A DNA stretch of 50,419 bases from an uncultured Clostridia bacterium (GCA_947630325.1 CANRHB010000012.1:1-50419), one strand, 5' to 3'; positions 1 to 8,005 are shown, counted from the stretch's first letter. The notes: a model not told the origin generated them from the sequence alone. A program made the numbers and translations.

Positions 1-69
1 CCCAAAAAAATCCTCAACTTCCTCGCCCCACAGCTTCTGTTTGAAAATATGTTGCACTTCATTTGACAA
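1..69 (-). CDS. possible 5' end of a gene running off the left edge
   Basis: An open frame on the minus strand runs from about position 93 to the window edge with plausible protein composition (it reads ...NEVQHIFKQKLWGEE...). It has no ATG; a TTG at 69-67 is the nearest start candidate. It follows the 94-600 gene directly in the same strand, so it could be the next gene of that operon. Too little is visible to identify it, and it may be chance. Confidence 0.25.
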   Translation of the reverse strand, partial: MSNEVQHIFKQKLWGEEVEDFFG

Positions 70-93
70 TTCACCGATTGAGATTTCCTGCTG

Positions 94-600
94 TCAAATT
101 AAATTTAGCGTAAAAAGCAAGTGCATCAGCGGGAAACAAACGACCAAACTGAGATAAAAGCCGATCAACAGCCCCATGCCCAGTTCTGCACGGGGCCGCA
201 CAAAGATCGAGGGATAGTGATCTGTCTTTTTGAAAATTCCATTTTTCCTTGCGATGTTCAGAAAATATTGTCCCAAGAAAACTCCTCCGAGTCCCGTTAT
301 GACTAACATGAGCACTATGGGAAGAAATAAAAGAAATCCCGGCTGTTCGAACTCTTTCGGAAAGGAGCCAAGGAGGAAGGAGAGGATACTCACCGCCGCG
401 CAGAGCACGACCGTGAGGGCGATCCTTCCCTCGAGCAGAAAAAACCTGTTTTCGAGATACCGTTCGAGCGGCTTCCCCTTTTTGTTCTTGGTGACGTCGA
501 TCTTCCTGACCCAAACGGGAAAACGCACCAATTCGATGACAAAGAGCGGAATGGCGACAAAGAAAACAACGTACAACAGCACGTCAAAGAAACGTTCCAT
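94..600 (-). CDS. small integral membrane protein, four predicted TM segments
   Basis: This 168-residue protein has hydrophobic segments at about residues 9-27, 61-80, 88-112 and 141-165, separated by short basic loops, so it should sit in the cytoplasmic membrane. No catalytic motif is visible and I do not recognise the family. The ATG at 600 is preceded by AAAGGA at a workable distance. It starts 11 nt after the stop of the 612-1496 gene, so it is probably the third gene of an ispE transcript. The partner also has two TM segments; the two may act together, but that is inference. Confidence 0.7.
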   Translation of the reverse strand: MERFFDVLLYVVFFVAIPLFVIELVRFPVWVRKIDVTKNKKGKPLERYLENRFFLLEGRIALTVVLCAAVSILSFLLGSFPKEFEQPGFLLFLPIVLMLVITGLGGVFLGQYFLNIARKNGIFKKTDHYPSIFVRPRAELGMGLLIGFYLSLVVCFPLMHLLFTLNLI

Positions 601-611
601 GCAACAATCCT

Positions 612-1496
612 TTAATCTTCAAGATAGAGGGCAAGCGTCTCAAGCGCGGTTTCAAGTTCTTCAAGGCGCGCGCCGTCCTCGGTGGAGGAGAGCGTTTCGT
701 TTTCCTTTACAAGCCGTTGCGCCACCACAAACTTCCGCGACAGGAAGATGATGGGAATAAGGTCCAAAAGGGCAAGCGCGCCGAACGCGATGGCGAGATA
801 GACGGGCGTATTCACCCGCACGTGCACGATCTGCGCGCCGCAGATGCTCATGGCGATGACAAAGGCGCAGAAAATCGCCACAAACACCAACAGCCGCCCG
901 CGGTAGTAATTGCGGTTGGCAAGAAAGGCTCCCCTTCTCTCCCGCTGCACGCCGCGCACCTTTTCGCGCAGAGGCGCCGCTTCCTCCTCAAACGCGTCCC
1001 TCTCCTCCTTCAGCTTTTCGCCGAGTTTTTCCCGCAAAATCCCCTTGACGGCGGGGTCCTCTTCGGCAAACTCCTCGGCGTACTCTCTTTCATAGAGGGG
1101 GTCCGTTTGGGTGAAATTGCGCGTGCGGCAGAGCCAGATCGCCTCCCTGGCGCGCGTGCAGTCGGGGTCGTACACGAGCGCCTGCGAAAAGAGGGGCTCC
1201 GCGTCCCCGTATTTTTGTTTTTTGAGCAGTTCCTCGCCCTCCGAGAGCAGTTTATCCCGCTCGGCGGCCGCCTCCTCCGCCTCCTTCTTGCGCCGCTCGA
1301 GCTCCTTTTCGAGCTGAGAAGGGGCAAGCCCGATGAGGTCCTCGTCGAGCTCCTCGGGCAAGATGAGTTCCTCCTCCGAAAGGTCGATCTCCACCTCCTC
1401 CTCGGGGGCGAGTTCGTCCGTCGCGTCCTCCACGCCGCCCACGGCGTTGCGCTTTACCTTGATCTTTCTCGGATCGTCCATGAGTCTCTCTTCCAT
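612..1496 (-). CDS. acidic/coiled-coil protein with TPR-like segment and two TM helices
   Basis: 294 residues. A basic N-terminus (9-17) is followed by a very acidic stretch (about 25-55), a Lys/Glu-rich helical region (60-95), and a segment around 80-123 that resembles one tetratricopeptide repeat (GEELLKKQKYGDAEPLF). A second helical K/E-rich part (150-190) leads to two TM helices (201-220 and 231-252) and a short amphipathic tail. The layout suggests a membrane-anchored scaffold with a large cytoplasmic N-terminal part. The start at 1496 is preceded by GAGGTGA at good spacing. It lies 15 nt downstream of ispE. No function is recognised. Confidence 0.65.
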   Translation of the reverse strand: MEERLMDDPRKIKVKRNAVGGVEDATDELAPEEEVEIDLSEEELILPEELDEDLIGLAPSQLEKELERRKKEAEEAAAERDKLLSEGEELLKKQKYGDAEPLFSQALVYDPDCTRAREAIWLCRTRNFTQTDPLYEREYAEEFAEEDPAVKGILREKLGEKLKEERDAFEEEAAPLREKVRGVQRERRGAFLANRNYYRGRLLVFVAIFCAFVIAMSICGAQIVHVRVNTPVYLAIAFGALALLDLIPIIFLSRKFVVAQRLVKENETLSSTEDGARLEELETALETLALYLED

Positions 1497-1511
1497 ACTT
1501 CACCTCGCTGT

Positions 1512-2393
1512 TTATTCCACGGAATAGAGGGAATGCCTCTCCCGAAATTTACACGTCTTTAAGAGATAGGAACGGCACTTGCCGCGGTAACGGCTCCTCG
1601 CCCACTTGCAGAGTTCCTCCGTCTCGAACACCGCAAATACGCCGCTCCCCGAGCCCGTCATACACACTCCCCAAGGGGAGAGGTGCTTCAAATCGGCAAA
1701 CGCCTCTTCGACCGCGGGGACAAGTTCCTTCGCCGCGGGATAGAGGTCGTTATAAAAGAGTTTTGCCGCCCATTCCGCGTTTCCTGCGCGAAGGCACTCG
1801 AGGGCGCGCTCCGTGTGCGGCTGTGATTTTGCATACGTATCGCACTTTTGATAGCATTCGGCGGTGGAGACCCGCTCCTCGGGCACGAGCAAGAGCACGT
1901 TGAGCATGGGCGGTTCGCCAAGCGGCTCCACCTGCTCTCCCCTCCCACGGATGCGGGCAAACCCGCCCGTTAAGAGATAGCCCGTGTCGCTCCCCAAACT
2001 GTCGGCAAGGGCTTTGAGAGCGGAAAAATCGGCGACGTCATAGAGCTTTGCCATTGCCGAAAGTACTCCCGCCGCGTCCGCCGAAGAGCCGCCGAGCCCC
2101 GCGCCGATGGGAATATTCTTATATATGGTAATGTCCGCGCCGCAAGTTCCGAAGGCGGAGACGAACGCTTCGCCCGCCCTCTGCGCGTTGTTCTCCTCGG
2201 GGGGAATGCTCTCGCTCCCCATGCCGTGCATGGTGACGGAGACGAGCCCGTCCTTCCGCTTTTTTGCGACGATGCGGTCGGCAAGATCGACGGTGCAGAC
2301 GAGGGAATCGAGCATATGATAGCCCTTTTCGGTTCCCAAAACGTCGAGCGTAAGATTGAGTTTTGCCTGCGCATACACCCTTGCCGTGTTCAT
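1512..2393 (-). CDS. ispE: 4-diphosphocytidyl-2-C-methyl-D-erythritol kinase
   Basis: IspE phosphorylates CDP-methylerythritol with ATP, a cytosolic step of the MEP isoprenoid pathway. The 293-residue length fits the family. The GHMP-kinase signs are present: the substrate-contacting Lys near the start (AKLNLTLDV, Lys11), the glycine-rich ATP loop PIGAGLGGSSADA at 95-107, and the C-terminal MTGSGSGVF motif. The gene shares its neighbourhood with the sipL-like gene and veg, as ispE does in many Clostridia. There is no Shine-Dalgarno before the ATG; instead a TTGCTA-17-TAAAAT promoter ends 8 nt upstream, so the message looks leaderless. Two membrane-associated genes follow in the same transcript. 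Confidence 0.95.
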   Translation of the reverse strand: MNTARVYAQAKLNLTLDVLGTEKGYHMLDSLVCTVDLADRIVAKKRKDGLVSVTMHGMGSESIPPEENNAQRAGEAFVSAFGTCGADITIYKNIPIGAGLGGSSADAAGVLSAMAKLYDVADFSALKALADSLGSDTGYLLTGGFARIRGRGEQVEPLGEPPMLNVLLLVPEERVSTAECYQKCDTYAKSQPHTERALECLRAGNAEWAAKLFYNDLYPAAKELVPAVEEAFADLKHLSPWGVCMTGSGSGVFAVFETEELCKWARSRYRGKCRSYLLKTCKFRERHSLYSVE

Positions 2394-2401
2394 CGGCTTT
2401 T

Positions 2402-2430
2402 ATTTTACCACACCGCAAAGGAAATAGCAA
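2402..2430 (-). promoter_or_regulatory. sigma-A promoter of ispE, placed for a leaderless mRNA
   Basis: Minus strand TTGCTA (2430-2425), 17-nt spacer, TAAAAT (2407-2402). Only 8 nt separate the -10 box from the ispE ATG at 2393, so transcription would start 1-2 nt before the start codon. Confidence 0.65.
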
Positions 2431-2454
2431 GAGGTTTTTGAATTGTTTATGCTT

Positions 2455-2485
2455 GCGGGCGGCTTGACACCGTCAAGCCGCCCGC
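2455..2485. terminator. 14-bp perfect hairpin between ispE promoter and lipoprotein gene
   Basis: Arms 2455-2468 and 2472-2485 (GCGGGCGGCTTGAC and its complement) with a 3-nt loop. It lies 32 nt past the stop of the 2518-3930 lipoprotein gene and probably ends that transcript, but a T-run is weak on either strand. Confidence 0.55.
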
Positions 2486-2517
2486 CTTACTTCCTGATTT
2501 TTGCGTACCGTATCACG

Positions 2518-3930
2518 TTATTTGATCGTCACCGCGCCGTTTTCGCCCTGATATTTACAACCCTTGAGGTCGAAAAGTTCGGGAGACTGCGCGCAGGTCG
2601 TGTTGAGTTTTGCGCTAAAATGCACCTTTGTTACGGGCGCGGCCGCCGTCATCGCGTCGCCGTTTCCGTCCTCGGGCTGTGTGCCGCCGTCGGGCTGCTG
2701 CTCTTGAGGCGCTTCCGTCACGTTCCCCTCCGCAAGCGCGTCGAGGGAGAATCCCAACAGCTTTTTGTCGTCGTCGAAGGAGAAGGTCAGAGAAAGGTCC
2801 AAACTCTCGTTCTCCACCCCGCCCTCGAGATCGACAAATGGCAGAAGAAGGGAGACGACCTTATTTTCGAGATTGTCGACGAGATCCTTCAACATGTCCT
2901 TAAGTTTGAGGGTGGAAAGATCGACCTCGCCGCCCGTCAAGAAGGAGACGATCTCCGCAAGGGGAATTTCGCCGAATGTCCGATAGTCAGACCACGGTTC
3001 GCCCTCCCCCACGACGGAGGTGTAAAATTCGCCCGAGCGGAGAAGGCCGAGCAGGTACTCCTTCGCCGTGCCGTTCGCCCGCGCGGGAAGGTTTTGCGCG
3101 ATCTCCTCGGGCAAAAGTTCGATGAAACCTTCAAGTTCCTTGGCGGTGATCCCGTTCAACAGTGTGGTAAGGGTGTCGTCCACGAATTTTTGGGAGAACA
3201 GCCCCGACAGGGTAAGTTCGGCCGTCTCTTCGATGGCTCCCGCCACTTCCTGCGCACCCGCAAGCAGACCCGCCGCGCCCTCTGCGATGTCGTAAACGAG
3301 CGAGTAACCGCCCTCCGTTTTGGTGATGACCCCGCTAAACAGGGACGCCGCGTTTTTGAGAAGTTTGACGGTCGCAGGCGCGGCGAAAATGCTCTGCACG
3401 ACGCCCGCCTCCGCTTTTTCGAGGAGAAGAGGGTCGCTTTGCGCCTTCAACTGTGTTTTTAAGGCAGAAAAGTCGACCGTTTTGCCCTCCGCTTCTCCCA
3501 TCGTATAGTAGGCGCCGCCGTCGCGGAGAAAGCCGAGAAGGTAGAGAAGGCCGTCCTCTCCGCTAATGGAGAGATAGGCGTCGCCCTCCATGCTTTCGCC
3601 AAGACGCAGTGCGCCCTCGAGGGAGATCTTCTGCTCCGTCGTCGTTGTACCCTCCGCCACGGAGAGATCGACGCTCCCCGAGTAGGTTAGCCCCGTAAGT
3701 TCGGCCTTGGAAAGAGCCGAAAAGAGGGAGCCCGTCACCTTTTCGTCGGTAATGACGGTGCCCGGCTTGATCGTGTTGGTGTTGCCGTTGTTGCCGTTTG
3801 TACCGCTGTTGGTACCGTTATTGGTCCCGCCCGTATTGCCACCGTTTTGCGGTTTGCAGGCGGCAAGCCCGAATACGGCAGAGCAGGCAAGCATACCCGA
3901 AAGCGCAAGGGATAAAATTTTCTTGTTCAT
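2518..3930 (-). CDS. putative secreted lipoprotein of unknown function
   Basis: 470 residues. A type II signal peptide is clear: MNKK, a hydrophobic core, and lipobox GLAAC with Cys25 as the lipidated residue. A Gly/Asn/Thr-rich linker (about 28-53) tethers the remaining ~410 residues, which look like a soluble extracytoplasmic domain with many amphipathic stretches and a second low-complexity Pro/Gln/Asp-rich linker near 405-425. The protein contains Leu/Ala/Glu-rich repeats of SALSKAEL type but no enzyme motif that I recognise. GGAGG sits 7 nt before the ATG at 3930. It stands alone between a hairpin at 2455 and a repeat-filled gap. Confidence 0.75.
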   Translation of the reverse strand: MNKKILSLALSGMLACSAVFGLAACKPQNGGNTGGTNNGTNSGTNGNNGNTNTIKPGTVITDEKVTGSLFSALSKAELTGLTYSGSVDLSVAEGTTTTEQKISLEGALRLGESMEGDAYLSISGEDGLLYLLGFLRDGGAYYTMGEAEGKTVDFSALKTQLKAQSDPLLLEKAEAGVVQSIFAAPATVKLLKNAASLFSGVITKTEGGYSLVYDIAEGAAGLLAGAQEVAGAIEETAELTLSGLFSQKFVDDTLTTLLNGITAKELEGFIELLPEEIAQNLPARANGTAKEYLLGLLRSGEFYTSVVGEGEPWSDYRTFGEIPLAEIVSFLTGGEVDLSTLKLKDMLKDLVDNLENKVVSLLLPFVDLEGGVENESLDLSLTFSFDDDKKLLGFSLDALAEGNVTEAPQEQQPDGGTQPEDGNGDAMTAAAPVTKVHFSAKLNTTCAQSPELFDLKGCKYQGENGAVTIK

Positions 3931-4449
3931 ATTGTTCCTCCGCTTGCAGTATGTGGAACCGCGCGAAGGATATGCAAGAAATGAAAAATTGAGAAAAAAT
4001 AAGGTGCCCCCTACCCTACCCCTCCCCCAACAAGTTGAGGGAGGGCGAGGACACCCTTCGACAGGCTCAGGGTGACGTGATTAGAACGACATTTCTAAAA
4101 ATGTCATGTCGAGCGAAGTCGCCCCGCCCGCACGTTCTATGTTGTCTAAGGGCGGCACGAGGAGCCTGCGACGAAGTAGAAATCTTTACCGCATTTTCTT
4201 AATTACGTCATTTCGAGCTTGTCGAGAAATCTCGCCTTGTTTATAATGCGGACACCCTTCGACAGGCTCAGGGTGACGTATTTAGAAAAAATGTGAGATT
4301 TCTCCACGCGCCGCAAAGCGGCTTGGTCGAAATGACAAATTAAGAGTACGGGCGGGTCGAAATGACAATTTAGAACACGCCCCCTGCCCCCCTAAGGCGG
4401 GGGCAAAAGAAACCCCCTCGGTGGAGGGGGAAATGCCGAAAGAAAACTC
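3931..4449. repeat. intergenic mosaic: CRICH, PAL long and short forms
   Basis: No gene. 3991-4050 is a CRICH block with the GGTGCCCCCT edge also found inverted near 8398-8457 and 37981-38026. 4049-4078 is a PAL end (CCCTTCGACAGGCTCAGGG). 4102-4180 carries the long-PAL insert (GCACGTTCTATGTTG...). 4207-4277 is a complete short PAL with TTGTCG-17-TATAAT in its centre. 4285-4335 is another PAL arm in reverse orientation. 4378-4435 is CRICH with a CCCCCTC/GAGGGGG hairpin that may help end the sipL transcript. Confidence 0.85.
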
Positions 4450-5928
4450 TTACAGTAAACTCTTTTTACGGTAAATGATGACCCGTTGGCCCTTTTTAAT
4501 GGGGAATTCGATGTCGGGGTTGCTTGCGGACACATCTTCGGGCGGCTTTTTGAGGCTCTTTGCAAGTTCCCAGAGCCCGTCGCCCGCACGGGGTATGTAC
4601 ACGCTTACCGCGCTGTCCGAAAGAACCAAGGGCTCCTTTTCTTCCACCGCCGCCAAAGGACGGATGCTCCACTTCTTTTTGGGGGTAAGCACGATCTTTA
4701 AGGTGGCCTCCGCCTCCACTTCCCCCTCCTGCCTCTGCCGCGCGGACATGCCGCACGCAAGCACGGACACGGCGCAATCCCCCTCCGCCTGTACGGGAAG
4801 CGAGAAGGGCAGACTGAGTTCCACGCCGCGGTGAACGCCGTCCGCGCCGAGTACGAGAAGAGTGGCCATGGCGACCCCTTCGAGCCGTTTTTCGTCACCC
4901 GTTATGAGATTTGCCTCCGCGCGTTGCAGTGTGACCGCTTGAAATACGTCCGAAAAATCAACGGGAGAGGAGAGCGCCGCCTTGCCCGAGACACGCTCGG
5001 TCAGTTTGACCGCTTCCCCCACGCCCGCGCAAGTTGCGTCCGCGAAAGAAAGTTCCACCGCGTGGGTAAGCGAGAAGGCGTCCGCAATGCCGTCGATCTG
5101 CGTCTCCTCATACACGCACCCCTCGGCATTGAGGGTAAGTTCGGCGACGATCTTGCACTTGCCCTGCTCCTCGTCGGCGTCGGCATGAAGGACGATGTCG
5201 CTTACGCACACCTGTCCCTCGGCGTTTCTGCCTGCCTGCGCCGCTTCGCAGGGGATCTCCACACGGAAGGGAACGAGCCGCTCGAAGGAGACGAGAGAAT
5301 TTTCCCCCTTGAGGGCGAGGATCCCGAGATTGACCTCCCCCTCCAAGACGAGAGTGCCCGTTTCGCAGTGGACATCCGAAAGGTTCACCGTCTCCGCATG
5401 GAGCAGAATGTCGCCGATGAAGTCGGTTTCGAACTCGTCGTCCGCCTCGGCGGCTCCCCCGCAGAGGTGCGCCGCAGTGAAGGGAAAACTCTCCCGCTTT
5501 AAGACGAGTTCGCCGTCGGTAAGATATTCGAAGCTCTTTTCCCCATAGAGGGTGATGTCCGCGCCGAGCAGGGCGGTAAGATACACGCTTGCCCCCTCGC
5601 GGCGGACGGAGACGTTCTCCGTCTGCAATTTGACGCGGGGAGTGAAGGCGGGACAGCACACGTCCGATGTCGCCTTTGCCGAAAATTCCACTCCCTTTTC
5701 GGCGCGGCAGACTTTTTTCTCGCCGCTCTCATACACGATGGAAAAATGCACCCGTCCCGTGTAATGCACCTCGCCGTTGCCCGCCTCCGCGCTCAAGAGC
5801 GTTGCGCTCGCGTGCGCCGAGAGCACCGTTTCCACTTCGCCGCCGAAGCGGCATTCCACGGCGGTTTGCCCGCTGACTTCGCCGATTTTTCCATAGCCGC
5901 GAAAAGTTTCCGTCTCAGTACCGATCAT
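4450..5928 (-). CDS. sipL: SPOCS (DUF3794)/LysM spore envelope protein, SipL-like
   Basis: 492 residues. The protein is built from beta-rich repeats of the SPOCS/DUF3794 type (VTGEVNLGILAL-like strands such as VLEGEVNLGILALKG near 195) and ends with a LysM domain at about 440-486 (YIPRAGDGLWELAKSL ... NPDIEFPIKKGQRVIIY). This order and length match SipL, which in C. difficile binds SpoIVA and anchors the spore coat; I infer the same role. No signal peptide is seen, as expected for a mother-cell protein. GGGAG precedes the ATG at 5928. It is divergent from veg and upstream shows a sigma-E-like promoter, consistent with mother-cell expression. Confidence 0.8.
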   Translation of the reverse strand: MIGTETETFRGYGKIGEVSGQTAVECRFGGEVETVLSAHASATLLSAEAGNGEVHYTGRVHFSIVYESGEKKVCRAEKGVEFSAKATSDVCCPAFTPRVKLQTENVSVRREGASVYLTALLGADITLYGEKSFEYLTDGELVLKRESFPFTAAHLCGGAAEADDEFETDFIGDILLHAETVNLSDVHCETGTLVLEGEVNLGILALKGENSLVSFERLVPFRVEIPCEAAQAGRNAEGQVCVSDIVLHADADEEQGKCKIVAELTLNAEGCVYEETQIDGIADAFSLTHAVELSFADATCAGVGEAVKLTERVSGKAALSSPVDFSDVFQAVTLQRAEANLITGDEKRLEGVAMATLLVLGADGVHRGVELSLPFSLPVQAEGDCAVSVLACGMSARQRQEGEVEAEATLKIVLTPKKKWSIRPLAAVEEKEPLVLSDSAVSVYIPRAGDGLWELAKSLKKPPEDVSASNPDIEFPIKKGQRVIIYRKKSLL

Positions 5929-5958
5929 AATTTTTACTCCCGATTTTGGTTTCCCTCT

Positions 5959-5988
5959 ATGTTATGCGGGGAAAAAGCCTATTATGAC
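5959..5988 (-). promoter_or_regulatory. sigma-E-like promoter of sipL
   Basis: Minus strand GTCATAAT (5988-5981), 14-nt spacer, CATAACAT (5966-5959). This is close to the Bacillus sigma-E pattern GKCATATT-N14/15-CATACAHT and lies 30 nt upstream of the sipL start. The sequence match is seen; sigma-E control is inferred from known sipL biology. Confidence 0.45.
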
Positions 5989-6047
5989 GGCGGCGCGGGA
6001 ATTTCGCCCAAAGTATAAAAAACCGCATACGTGTCCAAAATCCGCAC

Positions 6048-6302
6048 ATGATAAAGCGGCATAACGACCTTCAAACCATTAAAAAGACGATCGCCGATTA
6101 CTTCCGCACACAGGTGGATGTGACCGTGAACTTGGGCAGAAACAAAATTTTGAAGTACTGCGGGGAACTCTCGGGGGTGTACCCCGCCCTCTTTACCGTG
6201 CGCCCCAACGACAAAAACTTTTTGGGAAAGACTTCCTATTCCTATGCCGAAGTGCTCTGCGGAAGCGTGAAAGTGAAGCCCTCGAAAAAAGCGGCGGAAT
6301 AA
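6048..6302 (+). CDS. veg: Veg family protein
   Basis: 84 residues. The conserved Veg pattern is clear: a helical start (LQTIKKTIADYF), VTVNLGRNKILKYCGELSGVYP, then FLGKTSYSYAEVLCGSVKV. In B. subtilis Veg is a small, highly expressed protein that stimulates biofilm formation and is encoded near ispE; the biochemical role is unclear. Here it is divergent from sipL by 119 nt, with ispE nearby, a common clostridial arrangement. No good Shine-Dalgarno precedes the ATG at 6048. The basic C-terminal tail KPSKKAAE is short. A strong terminator follows the stop directly. Confidence 0.88.
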   Translation: MIKRHNDLQTIKKTIADYFRTQVDVTVNLGRNKILKYCGELSGVYPALFTVRPNDKNFLGKTSYSYAEVLCGSVKVKPSKKAAE

Positions 6303-6311
6303 AGTTTTTGA

Positions 6312-6356
6312 GCCGCGCGCCCTTCCGCCCCGCGGAAGGGCGCGCGGCGGCTTTTG
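6312..6356 (+). terminator. intrinsic terminator of veg
   Basis: 16-bp perfect GC-rich stem (6312-6327 with 6333-6348), 5-nt loop, then GGCTTTTGCTTTTT. It begins 10 nt after the veg stop. Confidence 0.85.
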
Positions 6357-6374
6357 CTTTTTGTGAAAAATCGC

Positions 6375-6403
6375 TTGCCTTCCTTTGATATTTGTGCTAC
6401 AAT
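6375..6403 (+). promoter_or_regulatory. sigma-A promoter of the ArsB/NhaD-type permease
   Basis: TTGCCT (6375-6380), 17 nt, TACAAT (6398-6403) with an extended TGC before the -10. Transcription from about 6410 excludes the upstream ATG at 6354 and supports translation from 6432. Confidence 0.75.
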
Positions 6404-6431
6404 TTGCGCGATTTCAAAAAGAAGGTTCCTT

Positions 6432-7730
6432 ATGTTGCCCGCCGTGCTCATCTGCGCCGCGACCTGCATCCTCATGATCGCAAGCGTGCTCTTCTTCCCC
6501 AAACTCAAACTCGGGAAGATAACGATCTCAACCTATTGGCTCGTCACCCTGTTGGGGGCGGGCATTCTCCTTCTTGCGGGGCAGGCGGACGTTGCCGCCG
6601 TGGGGAAAGCCCTCGTTGCGGACACCGCCATCAACCCCTTGAAGATCCTCGTCCTCTTCCTCTCGATGACGGCGCTCTCGGTGTTCCTCGACGAACTCGG
6701 ACTCTTTCGCTTTTTGGCGAACGTTGCGATAAAACACGCGCGCGGCGGACAGAAACAACTCTTTTTCATTTTATATCTGCTCGTCTCCGTGCTTACCGTG
6801 TTTACCTCGAACGACATCATCATTCTCTCCTTTACCCCCTTCATCTGCTACTTTTGCAAGAACGAAAACATCGACCCCATGCCCTACCTCGCCGCCGAAT
6901 TCGTCGCCGCCAACACGTGGAGCATGGCGCTCATCATCGGCAATCCCACCAACATTTACCTTGCGACCGCCTATGGCATCGACTTTATATCCTATCTCAA
7001 AGTAAGCATCGTCCCCACCCTGTTTGCGGGAACGGTTGCCCTTTTGTGCCTCTATCTCCTCTTCCGCAAAAAACTTTCGGCGCCGCTGAGTAGCGAACCG
7101 CAGGAGGTTAGGTTGCACGATAAGCCTCTTCTGTGGGTGGGAATTATTCACCTTGCCGCCTGCACGGTGCTGCTTGCGGTCGGTTCCTATATCGGGCTCG
7201 AGATGTGGCTCGTCTCCCTCTGCGCGGTGGGGAGTTTGTTCCTGTTCGCCCTTATTTTTGCGCTCGTGCGAAGGGAAAAGCCGACCGAACTTTTCCACTG
7301 CTTGAAGCGCGCGCCCTATGCTCTTGTCCCGTTTGTGCTCTCGATGTTCGTGATGATCGTGGTGCTCGAACAGAAGGGGGTGACCGCCATGATCGGGGAC
7401 TTCCTCGGGAGCGGCGCGGAGATCTGGAAATACGGGCCCCTCTCCTTCCTCGCGGCGAACGTCATCAACAACATTCCGATGAGCGTGCTCTTTTCCTCCG
7501 TCATCGCCGAGGCGGGCGGAGGCTTGGGGGCGATGTTTGCGACGGTGATCGGCTCCAACTTGGGGGCCTTTCTCACCCCCATCGGAGCGCTGGCGGGGAT
7601 CATGTGGAGCGGCATTTTGGGGGAGCACGGGCTCAAGTTTGGTTATCTCGACTTTTTGAAGATGGGCGTTTTGGTGGCGGTGCCCTCCCTCTTTGCGGCC
7701 CTCGGCGGCCTTGCGCTGGTGATGATATAG
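6432..7730 (+). CDS. ArsB/NhaD-superfamily ion permease
   Basis: 432 residues with about eleven hydrophobic segments. The family is indicated by the conserved inner stretches TSNDIIILSFTPFICYF and ANTWSMALIIGNPTNIYLA in the first half and the symmetry-related LAANVINNIPMSVLFSSVIA and IGSNLGAFLTPIGALAGIMWS in the second, typical of ArsB, NhaD and SLC13-like carriers. The substrate cannot be told: arsenite, Na+/H+ exchange or a dicarboxylate are all possible. No arsR, arsC or arsA lies nearby, which weakens an arsenic role. GAAGG precedes the chosen ATG at 6432, and the promoter at 6375-6403 lies between this and the earlier in-frame ATG. It is a single-gene unit ended by a hairpin at 7747. Confidence 0.85.
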   Translation: MLPAVLICAATCILMIASVLFFPKLKLGKITISTYWLVTLLGAGILLLAGQADVAAVGKALVADTAINPLKILVLFLSMTALSVFLDELGLFRFLANVAIKHARGGQKQLFFILYLLVSVLTVFTSNDIIILSFTPFICYFCKNENIDPMPYLAAEFVAANTWSMALIIGNPTNIYLATAYGIDFISYLKVSIVPTLFAGTVALLCLYLLFRKKLSAPLSSEPQEVRLHDKPLLWVGIIHLAACTVLLAVGSYIGLEMWLVSLCAVGSLFLFALIFALVRREKPTELFHCLKRAPYALVPFVLSMFVMIVVLEQKGVTAMIGDFLGSGAEIWKYGPLSFLAANVINNIPMSVLFSSVIAEAGGGLGAMFATVIGSNLGAFLTPIGALAGIMWSGILGEHGLKFGYLDFLKMGVLVAVPSLFAALGGLALVMI

Positions 7731-7746
7731 TGTGGTGAAAGAATAG

Positions 7747-7784
7747 AAGCGCGGCGGGCTTTTTGCCTGCCGCGCTTGTTTTTC
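7747..7784. terminator. terminator shared by the permease and the facing HTH gene
   Basis: 13-bp stem (7747-7759 with 7765-7777, one G-U type pair), 5-T loop, followed by GTTTTT on the plus strand. It overlaps the very end of the convergent HTH gene. Confidence 0.75.
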
Positions 7785-7998
7785 AAAACTCTTTTCGGCC
7801 AATCAATACATCGATATCTTCATGAAAGTAATCAGCGATTTTTACCAAGTTACTTAAAGATACTTCTCTTTGACAATTAAGATATCTACTTATGGTTTGA
7901 TGTGGAATCCCAATATTTTTTGAAAACTCAAAGACGGACTGCATACCAATCAAATGCTTTAAGTTTTCCGCAAAACTTTCCATGATTTGATTTTTCAT
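7783..7998 (-). CDS. small XRE-family HTH repressor
   Basis: 71 residues, almost entirely a helix-turn-helix domain: FAENLKHLIGMQSVFEFSKNIGIPHQTISRYLNCQREVSLSNLVKIADYFHEDIDVLIG. The recognition region is IPHQTISRYLN. The start at 7998 is chosen because TAAAAT (8011-8006) lies exactly 7 nt before this ATG, which predicts a leaderless transcript; a more upstream ATG at 8055 would lie inside the operator. An ATG at 7983 is a second option. Each half of a perfect inverted repeat (8012-8052) lies just upstream of a -10 box of the two divergent genes, so I infer that this protein represses both itself and the 8068 gene. Confidence 0.8.
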   Translation of the reverse strand: MKNQIMESFAENLKHLIGMQSVFEFSKNIGIPHQTISRYLNCQREVSLSNLVKIADYFHEDIDVLIGRKEF

Positions 7999-8005
7999 AC
8001 CTTTT

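Noticed and set aside
4102-4368. tRNA or small RNA genes in the PAL-rich gaps
   Set aside because: Hairpins are present, but there is no cloverleaf, no GGTTCRA T-loop and no CCA-ready acceptor stem.
6354-6431. Upstream ATG of the permease at 6354
   Set aside because: It lies upstream of the promoter at 6375-6403 and has no ribosome binding site.
6432-7730. Arsenic-resistance operon
   Set aside because: Only an ArsB/NhaD-type permease is present, with no arsR, arsC, arsA or arsM in the neighbourhood; the HTH gene next to it is XRE type and faces the other way.
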